A stretch of 64,000 nt of DNA from the NCBI GenBank assembly GCA_000940995.1, contig CP005974.1, forward strand, positions 3,410,001 through 3,474,000, read 5' to 3'. How positions within the stretch are numbered: the first letter of the stretch is position 1; every line of letters begins with the position of its first letter. Shown in pieces: positions 16,787 through 25,313 of the stretch. The position numbers were made by a program, and so were the translations under genes. The notes under the pieces are model-generated. The model was not told where the DNA came from and did no database searches. It saw only the letters and a program-made list of their open reading frames with translations. Source of the DNA: Photobacterium gaetbulicola Gung47. GTDB taxonomy: Bacteria > Pseudomonadota > Gammaproteobacteria > Enterobacterales > Vibrionaceae.

Positions 16787-18346
16787 TTACATGGTGTAAG
16801 TGTATGGTGCCTGGATACCTAGTGGGATACCGATTGCCCAGTAAATCAGTAGGAACACTGTCCAGCCAATCAGCATGGCAATTGAGTACGGCATCATCAT
16901 CGAAGCCAGAGAACCGATACCTGAGCTCTTCACGTAACGCTGCATGTAGACAACAACCAGCGGGAAGAACACCATCATTGGAGAAATGATGTTAGATACA
17001 GAGTCACCAACACGGTAAGCCGCCTGAGTCAGCTCAGGAGAAATACCCACAGCCATTAGCATCGGTACCATGATTGGACCGATCAGGGCCCACTTCGCAG
17101 ATGCTGAGCCAACCAGCAGGTTAACGAAAGCCGTCAGCAGGATCATACCAACGATAGTTACCTGACCCGGTAGGTTCATTGCCTGCAGAAGCTGTGCACC
17201 AGAAAGCGCCAGCAGTGTACCTAGGTTTGACTGGGTAAAGGCAACCAGGAACTGCGCGATGAAGAATGCCATTACCATGAAGCTACCCATGCTGCTCATC
17301 GTCGCCGACATTGACTTGATCACGTCATCGCTCGCTTTGAAGGTACCGGCGATACGGCCGTATACCACACCCGGGATCACGAACAGGATGAAGATCAGCG
17401 GTACGATAGACTGCATGACAGGTGCATTGAACGCCGTGATTTCACCCGTAGGAGAACGCAGTGGCGAAGTCTCAGGGATCAGTGCCAGGAATAGCACCGC
17501 GATACCCGCCATCATTGCCCAACCCGCGCGCGAGAAAGCCTTACTTTCAAGCTCGGTGAATGAGCCCATGTCAGGGGCTTCTTCAGCATCTTCATCGATA
17601 GGCGTCTGAGACAGGCGCGGCTCGATAACACGGTCAGTGATGTACCAGCCGATCGCAACAATCAGTAGCGAAGACAGACCTGTGAAGAATAGGTTCGAAA
17701 GCGGGTTAACAACATATTCAGGGTCAAGGATTTGTGCCGCTTCCTGTGTGAAGCCTGCCAATAGAGGGTCGATACCTGAAGGGATGAAGTTCGCAGCAAA
17801 ACCACCTGATACACCCGCGAATGCAGCAGCAATACCCGCTAGTGGGTGACGGCCTGCGGCGTGGAAGATGATACCACCTAGTGGGATAACCAGAACGTAG
17901 CCCGCATCAGCAGCAGTGTGCGATACGATAGCAACCAGGATCAGCACAGGTGTGATGAATTTAGCTGGTGTAACATTCAGCATCTTCTTAAGGCCAGTGT
18001 TGATGAAGCCTGATGCTTCTGCAACACCAACACCCAGCATTGCTACCAGAACAATACCCAGAGGTGCAAAGCCAGTGAAGTTTTTCACCATTGTCGCAAG
18101 GAAGTTTGCAAAGGCTTCGCCAGTCAGCAAGTTGTTAACTTCTACTGCTTGGCCAGAAACCGGGTGAATTAAACCAAATTCGAACTGAGAGAAAACTGCA
18201 GACAGAACCCATACCAGGATCAGTCCCCAGAAGAAAAGCAAAGCAGGATCCGGGATCTTGTTACCTGTTCGCTCAATAAAGTTAAGAAACTTATTCATCG
18301 CGCTCGGCGACTCATTAGGCGTCTTATTGACAGCTTGATTGCTCAT
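16787..18346 (-). CDS. AbgT-family transporter (copy 2)
   Basis: Inner-membrane carrier of 519 residues, paralogous to the gene just downstream. It shares FIERTGNKIPDPALLFF, GVGVAEASGF, TAADAGYVLVIPL, the AAAFAGVSGGFAANF loop and AYRVGDSVSNIISPMM. TGGAGT lies 5 bp before the ATG. The two copies differ throughout, so this is an old duplication or separate acquisition, not a recent one. The substrate is unknown; peptide-derived or p-aminobenzoyl-glutamate-like compounds are the family precedent. Confidence 0.9.
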   Translation of the reverse strand: MSNQAVNKTPNESPSAMNKFLNFIERTGNKIPDPALLFFWGLILVWVLSAVFSQFEFGLIHPVSGQAVEVNNLLTGEAFANFLATMVKNFTGFAPLGIVLVAMLGVGVAEASGFINTGLKKMLNVTPAKFITPVLILVAIVSHTAADAGYVLVIPLGGIIFHAAGRHPLAGIAAAFAGVSGGFAANFIPSGIDPLLAGFTQEAAQILDPEYVVNPLSNLFFTGLSSLLIVAIGWYITDRVIEPRLSQTPIDEDAEEAPDMGSFTELESKAFSRAGWAMMAGIAVLFLALIPETSPLRSPTGEITAFNAPVMQSIVPLIFILFVIPGVVYGRIAGTFKASDDVIKSMSATMSSMGSFMVMAFFIAQFLVAFTQSNLGTLLALSGAQLLQAMNLPGQVTIVGMILLTAFVNLLVGSASAKWALIGPIMVPMLMAVGISPELTQAAYRVGDSVSNIISPMMVFFPLVVVYMQRYVKSSGIGSLASMMMPYSIAMLIGWTVFLLIYWAIGIPLGIQAPYTYTM

Positions 18347-18680
18347 GGGAACTCCATGGTCTTAGTGATGTTGTAAATTTGCGGCGTTAGATTGTCGTTG
18401 TATCGCCGTCAATCCGTTTTTTCTGCATAAAGAAAAAGCTTGCGGTGAATTGTAATGAAAAGTTCAATTAAATACGCACGATTCACCATACATTCAGAAA
18501 TATTCACAATAGCATATTGTAATGAAATATTAATGAAAAACATTATACTAACAAGCACATTACAAGCCCGCCCCTAGAGCACAACAATACTTTCATCTAT
18601 ATAAACGATGTCTCTCCCCCATCCTTAGGCAGCCTCACAAACCGTCAATAGCTCCCCCGGCATGACTACAGTTTAGCCAA
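18347..18680. other. AT-rich intergenic region upstream of AbgT copy 2
   Basis: About 330 bp with several AATATT and TTAATGAAA stretches. Holds the transporter promoter presumably; no ORF or RNA gene is supported. Confidence 0.6.
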
Positions 18681-18682
18681 AA

Positions 18683-18712
18683 AAAAGAAGCACCCACGGG
18701 TGCTTCTTCTTA
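18683..18712 (-). terminator. guaA terminator
   Basis: Stem GAAGCACCC/GGGTGCTTC with a 2-nt loop core, followed on the minus strand by eight Ts. Confidence 0.92.
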
Positions 18713-18747
18713 ACCAATCTAGCCGTACTAGGTTTGCCTTTGAGCGG

Positions 18748-20331
18748 TTATTCCCACTCGATCGTTGCTGGTGGCTTGCCAGATACGTCGTAAACAACAC
18801 GAGAAATGCCGTCTACCTCGTTGATAATACGGTTGGAAACTTTACCCAGGAAGTCATATGGCAGGTGTGCCCAATGCGCTGTCATAAAGTCGATAGTCTC
18901 TACCGCACGCAGTGATACAACCCAGTCATATTTACGGCCATCACCCATTACACCTACAGAGCGAACCGGGAGGAACACCGTGAATGCCTGAGATACCTTG
19001 TGGTACAGATCCGCTTTGTGCAGCTCTTCGATGAAGATAGCATCAGCACGACGAAGCAAATCACAGTACTCTTTCTTCACTTCGCCCAGTACACGTACAC
19101 CTAGGCCTGGACCTGGGAACGGGTGGCGGTAAAGCATGTTGTAAGGCAGGCCAAGCTCAAGGCCAATCTTACGAACTTCATCTTTGAACAGCTCTTTTAG
19201 CGGCTCAACCAGACCCATTTCCATGTCGTCAGGCAGACCACCTACGTTGTGGTGAGACTTGATAACGTGCGCCTTACCGGTCTTGGAGGCAGCTGATTCG
19301 ATCACATCCGGGTAGATAGTCCCCTGTGCCAGCCACTTGGCATTTGATAGCTTCTTCGATTCTTCGTCGAATACATCAACAAACACGTGGCCGATGATCT
19401 TACGCTTAGCTTCAGGCTCCGCTTCACCCGCAAGGGCATCAAGGAAACGATCTTCTGCTTTAACATGAACAATGTTCAGACCGAAGTGGTCGCCGAACAT
19501 TTCCATTACCTGCTCACCTTCATTCAGGCGAAGTAGGCCGTTGTCGACGAACACACACGTTAGTCGGTCGCCGATCGCACGGTGGATAAGCATGGCAACA
19601 ACTGACGAGTCAACACCGCCAGATAGACCAAGGATCACTTCATCGTCACCCACTTGCTCTTTGATACGGGCAACCGCATCGTCGATGATGTTGGCAGATG
19701 TCCATAGCTTCTCACAGCCACAGATGTTCAAAACGAAGTTCTCGATGATACGCATACCCTGGCGAGTGTGCGTCACTTCTGGGTGGAACTGCACGCCGTA
19801 GAAGTGCTTCTCTTCGTTGGCCATGGCCGCGTAAGGACAGGTCTCGGTTTCAGCAACCTTCACGAAATCAGACGGGATCTCTACCACTTTGTCACCGTGG
19901 CTCATCCATACGTCTAGTAGGGCTTTGCCGTCATCGGCAATCGCATCTTCGATATTCTTGAAGAAATCCGTTGGCTCAACCACTTTCACCTGAGCATAAC
20001 CAAACTCACGCTCTGTCGAGCCAGCAACTTTACCACCAAGCTGCTCGGCCATTGTCTGCATACCGTAGCAAACACCGAATACAGGCACACCGGCTTCGAA
20101 CACATACTGCGGCGCGCGAGGTGAACCTTCTTCAGTCACACTTTCCGGGCCACCAGAAAGGATGATGCCGTTAGGGTTGAAATCGCGAATATCCGCTTCA
20201 TCAACGTCCCAGCTCCATAGCTCACAGTAAACACCAATTTCACGGATACGACGTGCAATAAGCTGGGTGTACTGAGAACCAAAGTCCAGGATCAGGATAC
20301 GCTGGTCATGAATATTTGTGGTCGTGGTCAT
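18748..20331 (-). CDS. guaA: GMP synthase (glutamine-hydrolysing)
   Basis: Converts XMP to GMP using ATP and glutamine. The class-I glutaminase domain (about 1-205) has the nucleophile in FGVCYGMQTM and the His/Glu pair in GVQFHPEVTHT. The ATP-pyrophosphatase domain follows with the P-loop LGLSGGVDSSV, and the C-terminal dimerisation domain ends PPATIEWE as in E. coli. 527 residues, family length. It lies 114 bp after guaB with its own PurR-like box and a leader hairpin in the gap. Confidence 0.98.
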   Translation of the reverse strand: MTTTTNIHDQRILILDFGSQYTQLIARRIREIGVYCELWSWDVDEADIRDFNPNGIILSGGPESVTEEGSPRAPQYVFEAGVPVFGVCYGMQTMAEQLGGKVAGSTEREFGYAQVKVVEPTDFFKNIEDAIADDGKALLDVWMSHGDKVVEIPSDFVKVAETETCPYAAMANEEKHFYGVQFHPEVTHTRQGMRIIENFVLNICGCEKLWTSANIIDDAVARIKEQVGDDEVILGLSGGVDSSVVAMLIHRAIGDRLTCVFVDNGLLRLNEGEQVMEMFGDHFGLNIVHVKAEDRFLDALAGEAEPEAKRKIIGHVFVDVFDEESKKLSNAKWLAQGTIYPDVIESAASKTGKAHVIKSHHNVGGLPDDMEMGLVEPLKELFKDEVRKIGLELGLPYNMLYRHPFPGPGLGVRVLGEVKKEYCDLLRRADAIFIEELHKADLYHKVSQAFTVFLPVRSVGVMGDGRKYDWVVSLRAVETIDFMTAHWAHLPYDFLGKVSNRIINEVDGISRVVYDVSGKPPATIEWE

Positions 20332-20361
20332 TCGAGCTGTCTCAAAAAATAATTGGAAGGT

Positions 20362-20381
20362 GGGGGCATAAAAACGCCCCC
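20362..20381 (-). promoter_or_regulatory. Hairpin in the guaB-guaA gap
   Basis: GGGGGC/GCCCCC stem with an 8-nt A-rich loop, about 30 bp before the guaA start. Minus-strand order is PurR-like box, hairpin, guaA. It may be a weak terminator of guaB or a guaA leader structure; a T-rich stretch follows only after some 8-10 nt. Confidence 0.5.
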
Positions 20382-20404
20382 GATCTTATACAAGTTTCGC
20401 GTTT

Positions 20405-20420
20405 AGGCAAACGTTTTCGT
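20405..20420. promoter_or_regulatory. PurR-like operator between guaB and guaA
   Basis: AGGCAAACGTTTTCGT differs from the glyA operator at one base only. Its place downstream of guaB and upstream of guaA suggests guaA has a PurR-responsive promoter of its own. Confidence 0.75.
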
Positions 20421-20445
20421 CAGGTGCTAGTGCAGCTGATGAAAA

Positions 20446-21909
20446 TTAACCCAAGCGGTAGTTAGGTGCTTCTTTGGTGATGGTCACATCGTGAACGTGT
20501 GACTCATTCAAACCGGCACCTGAAATGCGCACAAATTCCGCTTTGGTACGCAGCTCTTCGATAGTCGCCGAGCCCGTTAGGCCCATGCTTGAACGCAGGC
20601 CGCCCATTTGCTGGTGAACGATCTCTTTCATGTGGCCTTTGTAAGCGACGCGGCCTTCGATACCTTCCGGTACCAGCTTGTCAGCCGCGTTGTCTGTCTG
20701 GAAGTAACGGTCAGAAGAACCTTTAGACATGGCGCCCAGTGAACCCATGCCACGGTATGATTTGTAGGCACGGCCTTGGTACAGCTCAACTTCACCCGGT
20801 GCTTCTTCAGTACCAGCAAACATTGAACCAACCATCACACAAGAGGCACCAGCAGCAATCGCTTTACACATGTCGCCAGAGAAACGGATACCGCCATCAG
20901 CAATAACTGGAATACCGTACTGATCTGCAACAGCAACTGCATCAGCAATCGCGGTAACCTGAGGAACACCAACACCGGTTACGATACGGGTAGTACAGAT
21001 AGAGCCAGGGCCGATACCCACTTTCACCGCACTAACGCCTGCTTCGATAAGCGCGCGAGCACCTTCAGCCGTTGCCACGTTACCACCAACGATTGGTAGC
21101 TCAGGGAAAGCAGCACGGGTTTCACGGATACGTGCTAGCACGCCTTCAGAATGACCGTGTGATGAGTCGATAAGCAGAACGTCAACGCCTGCTTCAACCA
21201 GGGCAGCAACACGCTCTTCGTTACCGGCGCCAGCACCAACCGCAGCACCGACACGCAGACGACCGCGCTCATCTTTACAGGCGTTCGGCTTACGCTCTGC
21301 TTTCTGGAAGTCTTTTGCGGTGATCATACCGCGAAGCTGGAAGTCATCGTTAACCAGCAGTACTTTTTCAACGCGGTACTGCTGCATGATAGCTTCAACT
21401 TCCTCACGTGATGCGCCTTCTTTGGCCGACGCCAACTTGTCTTTTGGCGTCATCACTTCTTCAACCTTAAGGGAAAGGTCAGTAACAAAACGAACGTCGC
21501 GGCCAGTAATAATACCCACAAGCTCGTTGCTGTCAGAAACAACCGGGTAACCGGCAAAGCCGTTTTCGATAGTCAGGCGCTTCACGTCTTCAATCGTGTT
21601 GTCAGGCTTCACCGTTACAGGCTCAGACACCACACCGGCTTCGAATTTTTTCACCATGCGAACTTCATTGGCTTGCTGCTCAATGGACATGTTTTTGTGA
21701 ATGAAACCAATGCCGCCTTCCTGAGCAAGGGCAATTGCCAGGCGACCTTCTGTCACGGTATCCATTGACGCAGACACCATAGGGATGTTCAGCGTAATGT
21801 CTTTCGTCAGGCGGGTGCGCAGATCGGCAGTGTTAGGCAGTACAGTAGAATGGGCTGGAACCAGCAGGACATCATCGAAAGTCAAAGCTTCTTGTTTGAT
21901 TCGTAACAT
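20446..21909 (-). CDS. guaB: IMP dehydrogenase
   Basis: Oxidises IMP to XMP with NAD, the committed step to guanine nucleotides. 487 residues: TIM barrel interrupted by a CBS pair (about residues 93-205). The catalytic Cys305 sits in GPGSICTTRIV, the same number as in E. coli. The mobile flap contains SKGSSDRYFQ, and the C-terminus ends in a short basic tail. It heads the leftward guaB-guaA unit and is divergent from xseA. A PurR-type box lies in the shared promoter region. Confidence 0.98.
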   Translation of the reverse strand: MLRIKQEALTFDDVLLVPAHSTVLPNTADLRTRLTKDITLNIPMVSASMDTVTEGRLAIALAQEGGIGFIHKNMSIEQQANEVRMVKKFEAGVVSEPVTVKPDNTIEDVKRLTIENGFAGYPVVSDSNELVGIITGRDVRFVTDLSLKVEEVMTPKDKLASAKEGASREEVEAIMQQYRVEKVLLVNDDFQLRGMITAKDFQKAERKPNACKDERGRLRVGAAVGAGAGNEERVAALVEAGVDVLLIDSSHGHSEGVLARIRETRAAFPELPIVGGNVATAEGARALIEAGVSAVKVGIGPGSICTTRIVTGVGVPQVTAIADAVAVADQYGIPVIADGGIRFSGDMCKAIAAGASCVMVGSMFAGTEEAPGEVELYQGRAYKSYRGMGSLGAMSKGSSDRYFQTDNAADKLVPEGIEGRVAYKGHMKEIVHQQMGGLRSSMGLTGSATIEELRTKAEFVRISGAGLNESHVHDVTITKEAPNYRLG

Positions 21910-21975
21910 TGCAATATCTCACACCAAGTAAAGGGTTAAAGAAGGATAAAATATTGCGGACGAATTATACGGAGG

Positions 21976-21991
21976 ATGCAATCGATTGGCT
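21976..21991. promoter_or_regulatory. PurR-type operator upstream of guaB
   Basis: ATGCAATCGATTGGCT has the palindromic core CAATCGATTG and closely resembles the known E. coli guaB operator as I recall it. It lies 67 bp from the guaB start. Confidence 0.7.
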
Positions 21992-22013
21992 AGACTTTTT
22001 TTTAATTTTTTTA

Positions 22014-22044
22014 TTGACAATTTTGTCTTGATGTGTAGTATATA
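22014..22044 (+). promoter_or_regulatory. Sigma70-type promoter for xseA
   Basis: Perfect -35 TTGACA at 22014 with TAGTAT (spacer 16) or TATATA (spacer 19) as -10. It points toward xseA and lies in the guaB-xseA divergent region. Confidence 0.6.
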
Positions 22045-22179
22045 TCGGTTAAGTATCCGGTGCTGCGGTCAGCATATTGCGACCAAGATCTGTCCATAGA
22101 TCTGCCCAGGCTCTTTTCACCACATCCTGGCCCCGGTCTACCGCACACCATCAGCCTTCCAATACAGGTATCTTGTCTC

Positions 22180-23541
22180 GTGACGTTATTTACTCAACAG
22201 AACCAGACCAATGACCGTATCTACACTGTTTCCAGCCTCAATGCCCAAGTCCGCTTGATCCTTGAAAACGAGATGGGTGTGGTATGGCTGGTCGGTGAAC
22301 TATCGAATCTCTCCATGCCCGTTTCCGGCCATTGGTATTTCACCCTCAAGGACTCTCGGGCCCAGGTCAAATGTGCCATGTTCAAAGGCAGCAACCGCCG
22401 TGTGACCTTCAAACCCGCCAACGGGACCCAGGTGTTGGTCAAAGCCCGCTTGTCGCTTTACGAACCGCGCGGTGACTACCAGTTGATCATCGAAAGCATG
22501 CAGCCAGAAGGCGACGGCCGCCTGCAGCAGCAGTTCGAGCAGCTGAAGATGAACCTGGCGGCCGAGGGCCTGTTTGCCCAGTCACTCAAGCAGCCGCTAC
22601 CGGAGCAGCCACAGCGAGTCGGGATTATCACATCGAAAACCGGTGCCGCCCTGCACGATATCCTCCATGTCCTGCAGCGACGAGACCCTAGCCTGCCGGT
22701 GATCATTTACCCGACCATCGTCCAAGGGGAAGGCGCAGCCATTTCGATAGCCCAGGCCATTGGCCGTGCCAATGCCCGCCGTGAATGCGACGTGCTGATT
22801 GTCGGACGCGGTGGCGGCTCGCTGGAAGATCTGTGGGCTTTCAATGAGGAAATCGTAGCAAGGACCATTGCCGCCAGCCAGATCCCGATTGTCAGCGCGG
22901 TCGGCCACGAGGTGGATGTCACGATTGCGGATTTCGTCGCCGATGTCCGTGCCCCGACCCCTTCGGCAGCCGCAGAGCTGATCAGCCGTGACATGGGTTT
23001 CCAGACTCAGAAGATCAACCAGAAAGTACAGCAGCTCCGGCATGCCATGCGTCATTACCTTTCGGGTAAGCAAGCACAGACAATCAGACTGCAACACCGT
23101 CTTGATCGCCAGCACCCGCAGGTACGCCTCAACCAGCAACAGCAGCAGCTGGACGAATTGGCAGGCAAGCTGGAGCTGGCAATGAGACAACGCCTGAGCC
23201 GCCACCAGCAGCACATTGATCGCAACAGCTACAAACTGGCACTCAACTCACCGGCACAGATCGTCCAAGCGCAGCAGAACCGGCTCGAGCGCCTCCAGCA
23301 GCGATTACAGGACGGGATGGATCGCCGCCTGCTCAATGCCAGCCATAAGCTAGCCATGGCCGCGGAAAAACTGGAGACCGTCAGTCCACTGGCCACCCTA
23401 GGCCGTGGTTACTCGATCACCCGCAACCAGAAGGGACAGGTCATTCGCAGTACCGAGCAAGTCAAGCAAGGCGAATGCATCCGAACAACCCTCGCCGACG
23501 GCGAGATCCACTCGGTGGTATCCGAACCAGCGCAGTACTAA
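22180..23541 (+). CDS. xseA: Exodeoxyribonuclease VII large subunit
   Basis: Large subunit of the single-strand nuclease that cuts DNA to acid-insoluble oligonucleotides. An N-terminal OB-fold (about 15-110; ENEMGVVWLVGELSN, GHWYFTLKDSRAQVKC) is followed by the catalytic domain (RVGIITSKTGAALHDIL, VGRGGGSLEDLW, SAVGHEVDVTIADFVADVRAPTPSAAAE), then a long Gln-rich coiled-coil arm (about 285-400). I chose GTG 22180 (MTLFTQQNQ, 453 residues) from the family N-terminus; the frame is open back to 22060. xseB is not in the window. Confidence 0.95.
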   Translation: MTLFTQQNQTNDRIYTVSSLNAQVRLILENEMGVVWLVGELSNLSMPVSGHWYFTLKDSRAQVKCAMFKGSNRRVTFKPANGTQVLVKARLSLYEPRGDYQLIIESMQPEGDGRLQQQFEQLKMNLAAEGLFAQSLKQPLPEQPQRVGIITSKTGAALHDILHVLQRRDPSLPVIIYPTIVQGEGAAISIAQAIGRANARRECDVLIVGRGGGSLEDLWAFNEEIVARTIAASQIPIVSAVGHEVDVTIADFVADVRAPTPSAAAELISRDMGFQTQKINQKVQQLRHAMRHYLSGKQAQTIRLQHRLDRQHPQVRLNQQQQQLDELAGKLELAMRQRLSRHQQHIDRNSYKLALNSPAQIVQAQQNRLERLQQRLQDGMDRRLLNASHKLAMAAEKLETVSPLATLGRGYSITRNQKGQVIRSTEQVKQGECIRTTLADGEIHSVVSEPAQY

Positions 23542-23553
23542 GTTACCAACACA

Positions 23554-23590
23554 AAAATGCCGCCCTGTCACATATACTGGGCGGCATTTT
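23554..23590. terminator. Bidirectional terminator between xseA and the zinc-ribbon gene
   Basis: AAAATGCCGCCC/GGGCGGCATTTT, a 12-bp perfect stem with a 13-nt loop, between two convergent genes. Confidence 0.88.
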
Positions 23591-23625
23591 CATCTCAGTG
23601 GCAAAGGAGTGGCCCCGGGACCGCC

Positions 23626-23850
23626 TCAAGCCTTATCGAACTGAATTCTAACCCGAGACTTAGACTTCAATTCATTGCAGCTATTGCAAAAATAGCTCGC
23701 GGCCCCGCATGCCTGAAGCTTTTCCAGCTCAGCTTCGCAGTCTGGGCAAAAAGCCTTCTTGATAAATGCTGTGCTACAGCTTTCGCAATGGTATTTCCCA
23801 TCCTGCCACTCAAGCTCAAGGCTACAGTTCGGACAAATATTCTGGCTCAT
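23626..23850 (-). CDS. yfgJ: YfgJ-like double zinc-ribbon protein
   Basis: Small protein of 74 residues with eight cysteines arranged as two zinc ribbons: CPNC/CESC in the first and CPDC/CNSC in the second. It aligns with E. coli YfgJ, including FCPDCEAEL and the ACGAASYFC segment. In E. coli yfgJ also lies between der and xseA, so the context agrees. Start ATG 23850 (MSQNICPNC) has GAGGG 7 bp upstream; an earlier in-frame start at 23889 has none. Function unknown. Confidence 0.85.
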   Translation of the reverse strand: MSQNICPNCSLELEWQDGKYHCESCSTAFIKKAFCPDCEAELEKLQACGAASYFCNSCNELKSKSRVRIQFDKA

Positions 23851-23890
23851 ATGCTTACCCTCAATCCAACTGACCCCATCATAATCCAAC

Positions 23891-24206
23891 TTTCCCTGCT
23901 GCGCCTCAAGATCCTGCCTCCCATCCGATATCCCATACTAGTTTAGATTGCGCGCCCAGAATGTACTTCGATCTGTTGATCAACGATAAAAGCCACGGTG
24001 ATCAGCGATCTGCTATCAAAAGAATATTTATCAATACACTTCCCGAAAGCATAAGTTACATATTCTGTTTTTCAATTTTAAACGATATATAAAACTATTG
24101 CTTTCCGTCAATATACAGATGATCCAGAATATTTTAAAAACAACAACAAAGGATCACCCGCTTGCCGCGCACATTCGCAAATCGAAAATAACATCCTGAT
24201 ATATAT
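23891..24206. other. Intergenic region, no gene seen
   Basis: About 315 bp, AT-rich toward 24060-24210. Holds the promoter of the zinc-ribbon gene. I see no conserved ORF or RNA here. Confidence 0.55.
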
Positions 24207-24231
24207 AAAAAAAGCCACCAAAAGGCGGCTT
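24205..24231 (-). terminator. Terminator of the AlaX-like gene
   Basis: Minus-strand stem AAGCCGCC/GGTGGCTT (one G-T pair) followed by seven Ts. Confidence 0.85.
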
Positions 24232-24253
24232 CATTGCGCTGTCATGCCACAGA

Positions 24254-25219
24254 TCAAGCCGGCTGGCTGTGCGTCAGCATCACCAGTTCCTGCTCGCTGG
24301 CCACTCGGAACTCGACCCGCAGCATCGCATATTCAGCTAGCGAGCGGACATGGGTGCCACCGCAAGGTATTTCGACCACCTCGCCTTCCTGCAGATCACA
24401 GCGCCAATAACGGGAATCGGTAAGTGCCGGCCCTTCGCGGCGCATTTCCACCGCATAACCCGCCTCACACCATTGCGCCAGCTGCTGGTTGATCTGCTCG
24501 GTGATGGCAGGCAATGCCGCCAGCATATCGGCCGCATTGAGACCGCGTTTACGCAAGGTTTTTCCGATCCGGTATGTGTCGGTGCTGCAGTCTTGCGTTA
24601 CCCGGCTTTCAGTCTGCGCATAGCTGTGGAAATCATAATGTCCGAGCTCATCCTTGCGGGAAGCGTCTTTACGCCAATAACCATGGTGCAAGACTTTATT
24701 CAACGCCAGCGAGGATAAGTGGCCGCCACTGTGACCCCGGCTCAATGCCAGCTGGTATTGCTCATCGACACTCAAGATCACTTCGCTGCCCGGCTGGCAG
24801 TCCAGGCCTTGAGCCAGTTGGTGGACAACCACGAACCCCCATCCCGGCGTATCGCGTTTCACTGGAATGTCTGCGCCAACATATAACTGGCCACTTACCT
24901 GCTCTACGGCACCGACATGGCACCCCACTACATCATACGGCTTCCCTTGGTGGATCAATGAGCCGCGATCCGCTGGGTGATCGGGCCAGATATGGCTGAC
25001 TGGGTGAAAAGGCGTTTGGTCGGTAACCACATAACACCCTTGTTCCGGGTGGTCGGTCATCAATTGAATGCTGGCTTCGCACTGGTAAATACGTTCTGGG
25101 AAAAGAACCTGAGTCGCACTGATCACTATGGGGATATCCTTACTGCTCGGAGAAGAATCGATAATAACAAAAATTCTACCTTTCGACTGGTTAAACCGAT
25201 GACAAACACTCTCAGTCAT
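24254..25219 (-). CDS. AlaX-like alanyl-tRNA editing domain protein
   Basis: Freestanding relative of the AlaRS editing domain, which hydrolyses mischarged Ser- or Gly-tRNA(Ala). 321 residues. The zinc motif is complete: His163-x3-His167 in SRGHSGGHLSS and Cys286-x3-His290 in IPCGGTHVRS. Residues 60-155 form the oxidoreductase-like beta region typical of the family. The first 50 residues (RIFVIIDSSPSSKD and onward) are not part of that domain and I do not recognise them. CGGAG lies before the ATG at 25219. Substrate specificity cannot be told from sequence. Confidence 0.82.
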   Translation of the reverse strand: MTESVCHRFNQSKGRIFVIIDSSPSSKDIPIVISATQVLFPERIYQCEASIQLMTDHPEQGCYVVTDQTPFHPVSHIWPDHPADRGSLIHQGKPYDVVGCHVGAVEQVSGQLYVGADIPVKRDTPGWGFVVVHQLAQGLDCQPGSEVILSVDEQYQLALSRGHSGGHLSSLALNKVLHHGYWRKDASRKDELGHYDFHSYAQTESRVTQDCSTDTYRIGKTLRKRGLNAADMLAALPAITEQINQQLAQWCEAGYAVEMRREGPALTDSRYWRCDLQEGEVVEIPCGGTHVRSLAEYAMLRVEFRVASEQELVMLTHSQPA

Positions 25220-25262
25220 TACAACTCCGAGTATTCTGATGCTTGGTGTCTAACCTTAAACA

Positions 25263-25288
25263 AAAAACCCGGCCAAGTGGCCGGGTTT
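25263..25288 (-). terminator. der terminator
   Basis: AAACCCGGCC/GGCCGGGTTT stem with a 4-nt loop, followed by a T-run on the minus strand; 26 bp after the der stop. Confidence 0.92.
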
Positions 25289-25313
25289 GTCTTATTCGCT
25301 ATTTCAGCATCAA

